A stretch of 64,000 nt of DNA from BP-133 sp040756995 (lineage in GTDB: Bacteria > Actinomycetota > Acidimicrobiia > IMCC26256 > BP-133), in assembly GCA_040756995.1 (NCBI GenBank), contig JBFLYK010000012.1:62001-126000 (forward strand), given 5' to 3'. Shown here in pieces: positions 59,439 to 64,000 of the stretch. The position numbers and the translations under genes were made by a program. The notes under the pieces are model-generated. The model was given only the letters and a program-made list of their open reading frames with translations. It did no database searches and was not told the DNA's origin. The stretch's first letter is position 1, and each line of letters begins with the position of its first letter.

Positions 59439-60743
59439 ATGCCGTTCGCGCCGATCGACGAGGCGGTTGCCGCCATCGCCCGAGGGGAGTTCGTCGTCGT
59501 GGTCGACGACGCCGACCGGGAGAACGAGGGCGACCTCATCATCGCCGCCGAGAAGATCACCCCCGAGGCGATCGCCTTCATGGTCCGGCACACGAGCGGG
59601 GTGATCTGCCTGCCGGTGGTCGGCGCCCGGCTCGACGAGCTGCGCATCCCGCTCATGGTGGCCGACAACACCGAGTCGCAGCGCACGGCCTTCACGGTCT
59701 CCGTCGACGCCAAGAAGGGCACCAGCACCGGCATCTCGGCCGCCGACCGGGCGGCCACGATCAAGGCCCTCATCGACCGCAACACCGGGCCCGACGACTT
59801 CAACCGGCCCGGTCACATTTTCCCCCTCCGGTACCGGGAGGGCGGCGTCCTCAAACGGGCGGGCCACACCGAGGCCGGCGTCGACCTCGCCCGCCTCGCC
59901 GGCCTCTACCCGGCCGCCGTGCTGTGCGAGATCGTCAACGACGACGCCTCGGGCACCATGGCCCGGCTGCCCGACCTCGAGCGCTTCGCCGCCGAGCACA
60001 ACCTGGTGATCATCTCCATCGCCGACCTCGTCCGGTACCGCCGGCAGCGGGAGAAGCTGGTGCGCCGGGTGTCGGAGGCCCGGATCCCCAGCCCCTTCGG
60101 CGACTTCACCGCCTACGCCTACCAGTCGATGATCGACGGCACCGAGCACATCGCCATGGTGCGGGGGGAGGTGGCCGGCGCCGACAACGTCCTCGTCCGG
60201 GTCCACTCCGAGTGCCTCACCGGCGACGTGTTCTCGTCGCTGCGCTGCGACTGCGGCACGCAGCTCCAGCTGGCCATGCAGAAGATCGCCGAGGAGGGCC
60301 GCGGCGCCATCGTCTACCTCCGGGGCCACGAGGGACGGGGGATCGGCATCGCCCACAAGCTCCGGGCCTACCAGCTCCAGGAGCAGGGCCGCGACACGGT
60401 GGAGGCCAACCTCGAGCTGGGCTTCGCCGCCGACTCCCGGGAGTACGGCATCGGAGCGCAGATCCTCGTCGACCTCGGCATCACCACCATGCGGCTGATG
60501 ACCAACAACCCGGCCAAGTACGGCGGCCTGGCCGGCTACAACCTCGAGATCGTCGAACGGGTACCGCTGCAGTCGATTCCCAACGTCGAGAACATCGACT
60601 ACCTGAAGGCCAAGGCGGCCAAGCTGGGTCACCATCTGGTGTTCGACACCGACGCCGATGAGCTCAAGGAGCTCGCCGCCGAGAGCAGCGGCAACGGGAC
60701 GAAGCACATCGATCTGAAGGAAGCCGACGATGCCGACGTATGA
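59439..60743 (+). CDS. ribBA: Bifunctional 3,4-dihydroxy-2-butanone 4-phosphate synthase / GTP cyclohydrolase II
   Basis: The 434-residue fusion makes both precursors of riboflavin. The RibB half (residues ~1-205) has the acidic loop DDADRENEGDLIIAAE, TGISAADRA and GHTEAGVDLARLAG. The RibA half (~210-400) has the zinc site CLTGDVFSSLRCDCGTQLQ near 258 and GHEGRGIGIAHKLRAY. Both active sites look complete. A ~25-residue acidic tail overlaps ribH by 14 bases, so the downstream gene is probably translationally coupled. Confidence 0.96.
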   Translation: MPFAPIDEAVAAIARGEFVVVVDDADRENEGDLIIAAEKITPEAIAFMVRHTSGVICLPVVGARLDELRIPLMVADNTESQRTAFTVSVDAKKGTSTGISAADRAATIKALIDRNTGPDDFNRPGHIFPLRYREGGVLKRAGHTEAGVDLARLAGLYPAAVLCEIVNDDASGTMARLPDLERFAAEHNLVIISIADLVRYRRQREKLVRRVSEARIPSPFGDFTAYAYQSMIDGTEHIAMVRGEVAGADNVLVRVHSECLTGDVFSSLRCDCGTQLQLAMQKIAEEGRGAIVYLRGHEGRGIGIAHKLRAYQLQEQGRDTVEANLELGFAADSREYGIGAQILVDLGITTMRLMTNNPAKYGGLAGYNLEIVERVPLQSIPNVENIDYLKAKAAKLGHHLVFDTDADELKELAAESSGNGTKHIDLKEADDADV

Positions 60744-61209
60744 AGGTCGCCTCGACGCCAGCGGCCTGCGGATCGCCCTGCTGGCCAGCCGGTTCAACGA
60801 GACCATCACGAAGTCGCTGCTCGACGGTGCGCTCTCGGCGCTGCGCCGCCACGGCCTCGACGACGCCTCGATCACCATCGCCTGGGTGCCGGGGGCCTTC
60901 GAACTGCCGCTGACCGCCAAGCGCCTGGCGGCCTCCGGCGAGTTCGACGCCGTCGTCTGCCTCGGCGCCGTGATCCGGGGCGCCACGTCCCACTACGACT
61001 ACGTCTGCAGTCAGGCGGCGGCCGGGATCGGCCGGGCGTCGCTCGAGACGGGCGTCCCGATCATCTTCGGGGTCCTCACCACCGAGAACATCGAGCAGGC
61101 CATCGAACGCTCCGGCACCAAGGCCGGCAACAAGGGCTTCGACTCCGCCGTGGCCGCCATCGAGATGGCCGACCTCCTCCGCCAGCTGCCCAAGGGCCAG
61201 GGACACTGA
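60730..61209 (+). CDS. ribH: 6,7-Dimethyl-8-ribityllumazine synthase
   Basis: The 159-residue subunit condenses the RibA/RibD and RibB products to lumazine. Conserved segments are ALLASRFNETITKSLLDGAL, WVPGAFELPLTAKRLA, and CLGAVIRGATSHYDYVC with the catalytic His. VLTTENIEQAIERSGTKAGNKGFDSA is also present. It overlaps the end of ribBA and is followed by hisG after seven bases, so riboflavin and histidine genes share a transcript. Confidence 0.96.
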   Translation: MPTYEGRLDASGLRIALLASRFNETITKSLLDGALSALRRHGLDDASITIAWVPGAFELPLTAKRLAASGEFDAVVCLGAVIRGATSHYDYVCSQAAAGIGRASLETGVPIIFGVLTTENIEQAIERSGTKAGNKGFDSAVAAIEMADLLRQLPKGQGH

Positions 61210-61216
61210 GACCACG

Positions 61217-62092
61217 ATGCTGCGAATCGCTTTGCCGAAGGGCTCGCTGGAGCGCGCCACCCTCGCCCTGTTCGAAGACGCCGATCTGGCCGTCAGCCGC
61301 TCCTCGGAGCGTGACTACCGGGCCCAGATCGCCGATCCCCGGATCAGCGAGGTCCGGATCCTCCGCCCCCAGGAGATCCCCCGGTACGTCGCCCGGGGCT
61401 ACTTCGACCTCGGCATCACCGGGCGGGACTGGATCGAGGAGACCAACTCCGACGTCGTCTCCCTGACCCAGCTCCACTACTCCAAGGCCACGGCCCGGCC
61501 GGTCAACATCGTCGTCGCCGTCCCCGGGGAGTCGGCCGTCGAGTCGGTCAGCGACCTGAAGCCCGGCACCCGAGTGTCGACCGAGTTCCCCGAGCTGACC
61601 CGCCGGTTCTTCGAGTCCAAGAACATCGACGTCGACATCCAGCTGTCCTACGGCGCCACCGAGGCCAAGGTCCCCGACATCGTCGACGCCATCGTGGAGC
61701 TGACCGAGACCGGCAGCTCGCTGCGGGCGGCGGGGATGAAGATCATCGACACCATCCTCGTGTCCTACACCGAGCTGGTCGCCAACCGCGACAGCTACGC
61801 CGACCCCGAGAAGCGCCACGCCATGGAGCAGCTGTCGACGCTGCTGCTCGGCACGCTGGAGGCCCGGGGCCGGGTGCTGGTCAAACTCAACGTCCCGGCC
61901 GACAAGCTCGACGCCGTCATCGCCATCCTCCCGGCCATGAAGTCGCCCACCGTGTCGAAGCTCTTCGGTGACGAGGCCTACGCCGTCGAGACGGTGGTCC
62001 CCAAGTCCGACATCAACACGCTGATTCCGGCCCTCAAGGACCACGGCGCGACCGACATCATCGAGCTCCCGATCGCCAAAATCGTCCACTGA
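61217..62092 (+). CDS. hisG: ATP phosphoribosyltransferase, long form (HisG)
   Basis: This enzyme performs the first step of histidine synthesis, joining ATP and PRPP. At 291 residues it is the long form with a C-terminal ACT-like histidine-feedback domain (from ~210, LVKLNVPADKLDAVIAILPAMKSPTV). The catalytic part has LRIALPKGSLERAT, GYFDLGITGRDWIEE and a PRPP-binding region near residue 155 (VDAIVELTETGSSL). hisE, often upstream in actinobacteria, is not seen here. The stop overlaps the next gene by one base. Confidence 0.95.
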   Translation: MLRIALPKGSLERATLALFEDADLAVSRSSERDYRAQIADPRISEVRILRPQEIPRYVARGYFDLGITGRDWIEETNSDVVSLTQLHYSKATARPVNIVVAVPGESAVESVSDLKPGTRVSTEFPELTRRFFESKNIDVDIQLSYGATEAKVPDIVDAIVELTETGSSLRAAGMKIIDTILVSYTELVANRDSYADPEKRHAMEQLSTLLLGTLEARGRVLVKLNVPADKLDAVIAILPAMKSPTVSKLFGDEAYAVETVVPKSDINTLIPALKDHGATDIIELPIAKIVH

Positions 62093-62289
62093 TGGACGGG
62101 AAGGTCCTGGCCTTCGACTCGAAGCGCGGCCTGGGCGAGATCAAGGGCGACGACGACCGCGTCTATCCCTTCCACTGCACCAAGATCGCCGACGGCACCC
62201 GCGAGATCCCCGTCGGCGTGCCCGTGGAGTTCACCGTCGCCCCCGGCCCCCTCGGCCGCTGGGAGGCGGTGGGGATCCGCCGGCGTTAG
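62092..62289 (+). CDS. Minimal cold-shock-domain-like protein
   Basis: The 65-residue protein reads as a single small beta-barrel: MDGKVLAFDSKRGLGEIKGDD matches the first strands of a cold shock domain, although the aromatic RNP1/RNP2 positions (usually GFGFI and VFVHF) are GLGEI and YPFHC. The C-terminus VGVPVEFTVAPGPLGRWEAVGI is the last two strands. It starts within the hisG stop (TGATG) and is likely coupled. It may bind RNA or single-stranded DNA weakly. It is convergent with the DUF1844 gene, stops overlapping by four bases. Confidence 0.75.
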   Translation: MDGKVLAFDSKRGLGEIKGDDDRVYPFHCTKIADGTREIPVGVPVEFTVAPGPLGRWEAVGIRRR

Positions 62290-62702
62290 CTCAGCTGGAC
62301 GAAGGCCATCCGCAGCTGGTTGAGGGCGTTCTCGAGCTGGGCCCGGTAGGGCTGAAGCTTGTCGCCGAGGCCCTCGACCAGGGCGGCCATGGCGTCGATG
62401 GCCAGCGACGCCTCGGCCAGGTCGGGCTTCTCCTCGCCACCGGTGGCGGCCTCCCGCTCCAGGTGGAGGGCGGCCAGCTCGAACAGCGCCATGGCGTGCC
62501 CGCCGATGTGCTCCACGACGGGGGTGGCCAGCACCCGGCGGGCCTCGCCGAGGGCGGCCTGGACCTCCTCCTCGGTGGGCTGGCGGCCCTCACCGGGAGC
62601 CTGCCCGCCGGGCGGCGGCCCCCCGGACGGGGGCGCGGTGGGCTGTTTGGGCGGTTCCTGCCGGGGGACGTACTCCCCACTCGGTGTCCAGATCGTGCTC
62701 AT
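62286..62702 (-). CDS. DUF1844 family protein
   Basis: The 138-residue protein has a Pro/Gly-rich N-terminal third (MSTIWTPSGEYVPRQEPPK) and a helical DUF1844 domain from about residue 55: HIGGHAMALFELAALHLER, AIDAMAALVEGLGDKL and a final NALNQLRMAFVQL. The family is of unknown function and is characteristically encoded divergently next to infC in actinobacteria, as here. The start codon is 35 bases from an upstream ORF on the other strand, so the two promoters share a short region. Confidence 0.85.
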   Translation of the reverse strand: MSTIWTPSGEYVPRQEPPKQPTAPPSGGPPPGGQAPGEGRQPTEEEVQAALGEARRVLATPVVEHIGGHAMALFELAALHLEREAATGGEEKPDLAEASLAIDAMAALVEGLGDKLQPYRAQLENALNQLRMAFVQLS

Positions 62703-62737
62703 CCTGTTATCCTCAGCTTCGACAACTTACAGGGAAG

Positions 62738-62815
62738 ATGGGAGTCGAGCAGCTGTTCGCGACTTCCCACCCGGCCACCGAGCAAGGTGCGCCGGGTCGA
62801 AAGGAGAGCCTGTAA
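62738..62815 (+). CDS. Upstream ORF (25 codons) in the infC leader
   Basis: ATG 62738 opens a 25-codon frame (MGVEQLFATSHPATEQ...) ending at TAA 62813, with AGGGA just before it. It is in the same frame as infC and is followed by the hairpin at 62830-62853. Its position suggests a leader peptide controlling infC, but the spacing of its ribosome site is short and it may not be translated. Confidence 0.3.
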   Translation: MGVEQLFATSHPATEQGAPGRKESL

Positions 62816-62829
62816 CCGGGCGACCAACG

Positions 62830-62853
62830 AACGGCGCACCTCCGTGCGCCGTT
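62830..62853 (+). promoter_or_regulatory. Perfect 10-bp hairpin in the infC leader
   Basis: AACGGCGCAC (62830-62839) pairs with GTGCGCCGTT (62844-62853) around CTCC, 46 bases before the infC start. It resembles an attenuator stem and may regulate the infC-rpmI-rplT operon. Only two extra T residues surround its end, so termination would be weak. Confidence 0.55.
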
Positions 62854-62899
62854 TCCGCGTCCGGGAGCCAGACCCCCCAACCGAAAGGGTGATGCGCCA

Positions 62900-63541
62900 A
62901 TTTCCACAACCGATGCCAGGATCAACGAGCGGATCAGGGCCCGAGAGGTACGCCTGGTCGGAGCCAACGGGGAGCAGATAGGAGTCAAACCGCTGCCCGA
63001 AGCGCTCCACATCGCTCGTGAACACGACCTCGACCTGGTGGAGGTCGCGCCGAACGCCAACCCGCCTGTCTGCAAGATCATGGACTTCGGCAAGTACAAG
63101 TACGAGCAGGACGTCCGGCGGAAGGAATCACGGCGCAAAGCCAGCAATGTCGTGATCAAGGAGATGAAGTTCCGTCCCAAGATCGACGAGCACGACTACA
63201 CCACGAAGACGAAGCACGTGGAGCGGTTCCTCCAAGAGGGCTCGAAGGTCAAGATCACGATCATGTTCCGGGGCCGGGAGATGGCTCATCCGGAGCTGGG
63301 CAAGCGGATCCTCGACCGGATCGCCGAGCAGGTGAAAGACGTGGGCAACGTCGAAGCCGCTCCCCGGGTCGACGGCCGCAACATGTTGATGGTTCTGGCA
63401 CCGGTGAAGAAGCAGGAGCCGAAGAGCGGGTCGTCCAAGCCCCGCCCGCCGCGGCCGGCTCAGGAGTCGCCGGCGCCTGAGGCAGCGGCCGCCGCTCCTC
63501 CCACCCCGGCCGAGTCGGTCCCCGCCTCGCCCACGTCGTAA
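62900..63541 (+). CDS. infC: Translation initiation factor IF-3, with an ATT start codon
   Basis: IF-3 keeps ribosomal subunits apart and proofreads start codons. The protein (213 residues) begins ISTTDARINERIRAREVRLVG, the conserved N-domain, then a linker with DFGKYKYEQ and the C-domain (KEMKFRPKIDEHDY, GKRILDRIAEQV). A Pro/Ala-rich tail of ~40 residues follows. In-frame TAA at 62813 and the absence of ATG/GTG/TTG before residue 46 make ATT 62900 the start, with AAAGGGTGAT seven bases upstream. Rare AUU starts allow IF-3 to repress its own synthesis in Escherichia coli, and the same is inferred here. Confidence 0.93.
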   Translation: MSTTDARINERIRAREVRLVGANGEQIGVKPLPEALHIAREHDLDLVEVAPNANPPVCKIMDFGKYKYEQDVRRKESRRKASNVVIKEMKFRPKIDEHDYTTKTKHVERFLQEGSKVKITIMFRGREMAHPELGKRILDRIAEQVKDVGNVEAAPRVDGRNMLMVLAPVKKQEPKSGSSKPRPPRPAQESPAPEAAAAAPPTPAESVPASPTS

Positions 63542-63572
63542 CCTTTTTCTTCCACCCCCAGCGGGAGTACCG

Positions 63573-63770
63573 ATGCCCAAGATCAAGACCCACCGGGGCG
63601 CGGCCAAGCGCTTCAAGATCACCGGATCCGGCAAGGTCCGCCGCCGGAAGGCGTTCCGCGCCCACCTTTTGGAGAAGAAGCCGAGCAAGCGCACCCGCCG
63701 GCTCGGTCGTGGCTCCGAGCTTCTGGGCGGAGACAAGCAGCACGTTGAGCGGCTCCTCGGCCGCCGTTAA
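63573..63770 (+). CDS. rpmI: 50S ribosomal protein L35
   Basis: The 65-residue basic ribosomal protein reads MPKIKTHRGAAKRFKITGSG at its N-terminus and ends in HVERLLGRR, both typical of bL35. It lies 31 bases after infC with GGGAG before the ATG, and rplT follows 15 bases later: the universal infC-rpmI-rplT operon. Confidence 0.97.
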   Translation: MPKIKTHRGAAKRFKITGSGKVRRRKAFRAHLLEKKPSKRTRRLGRGSELLGGDKQHVERLLGRR

Positions 63771-63785
63771 GGAGAGGTTGTTGTC

Positions 63786-64000
63786 ATGGCCCGGGTCAAG
63801 CGCTCCGTCCACGGCAAGAAACACCGCCGCGCCGTCCTCGAGGCGGCCAAGGGCTACAGCGGCAACCGCAGCCGCAGCTTCAAGGCGGCCAACGAGCAGG
63901 TCATGCACTCCGGTGTGTACGCCTACCGCGACCGCCGGGTCCGCAAGGGCGAGTTCCGCCGGCTGTGGATCGTGCGGATCAACGCCGCCTGCCGCCAGCA
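63786..64000 (+). CDS. rplT: 50S ribosomal protein L20, N-terminal part (runs off window)
   Basis: The first 71 codons of bL20 are present (ARVKRSVHGKKHRRAVLEAAKGY, then RSRSFKAANEQVMHSGVYAYRDRR). Roughly 50 residues should follow outside the window. An AGGAG-type site precedes the ATG. L20 binds 23S rRNA early in assembly and in some bacteria represses its own operon through the leader RNA. Confidence 0.97.
   Translation, partial: MARVKRSVHGKKHRRAVLEAAKGYSGNRSRSFKAANEQVMHSGVYAYRDRRVRKGEFRRLWIVRINAACRQ

Overview
The window is very GC-rich, gene-dense bacterial chromosome and reads as a high-GC Actinomycetota. The markers are an actinobacterial integration host factor (mIHF) beside gmk, ClpS followed by DUF2017, a DUF1844 gene divergent from infC, a MacS-like (DUF5931) histidine kinase, a PriA without helicase motifs, many GTG/TTG starts and apparently leaderless promoters. 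Type IV pilus genes interleaved with shikimate genes, plus a c-di-GMP riboswitch in front of the pilin, suggest class Acidimicrobiia or a close relative. That placement is inference from gene content only.

Layout. 1-4154: the end of aroE, a DUF4388 gene on the other strand, a phytanoyl-CoA dioxygenase-like gene and the pilus extension ATPase pilB. 4155-18246: an accessory block separating pilB from the other pil genes. It holds a cupredoxin-like lipoprotein, a serine hydrolase, a large membrane protein, a two-component pair, an acyl-CoA synthetase overlapping msrA, an AbiEi-like/DUF559 nuclease gene flanked by inverted clusters of 46-bp palindromes, a membrane-anchored receptor-like binding protein and an MFS transporter. 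18247-26061: pilT, pilC, a hemerythrin gene (opposite strand), a c-di-GMP-I riboswitch, pilA, pilD, a small HTH gene, a fused pilM-pilN, pilO and a small PilP-like membrane protein.

26092-34564: a tightly packed run aroC-aroK-aroB-(S9 peptidase)-(small membrane protein)-aroQ-(M24 peptidase)-efp-nusB-clpS-DUF2017, most junctions overlapping by 1-4 bases. 34622-38312: a kelch-like protein, a PiT phosphate permease and a divergent lipoprotein. 38400-47302: the complete de novo UMP pathway pyrR-pyrB-pyrC-carA-carB-pyrD-pyrF, with a likely PyrR-binding RNA element in the leader. 47303-56060: mihF-gmk-rpoZ-coaBC-metK-priA-def-fmt-rsmB, nucleotide and cofactor supply plus replication and translation-initiation functions.

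56057-62289: a degenerate pyruvate-kinase-like gene (minus strand), a MogA/MoaB-type gene, the riboflavin genes ribD-ribE-ribBA-ribH, then hisG and a tiny cold-shock-like protein. 62286-64000: a DUF1844 gene divergent from infC-rpmI-rplT; infC appears to start at ATT behind an upstream ORF and a strong hairpin, and rplT runs off the end.

The most unusual items are the palindrome-flanked nuclease gene (13356-14688), the pilA riboswitch, the PilM-PilN fusion, the pyr leader, gmk with no standard start codon, an AT-rich perfect palindrome between gmk and rpoZ, and the catalytically degenerate pyruvate kinase homologue.
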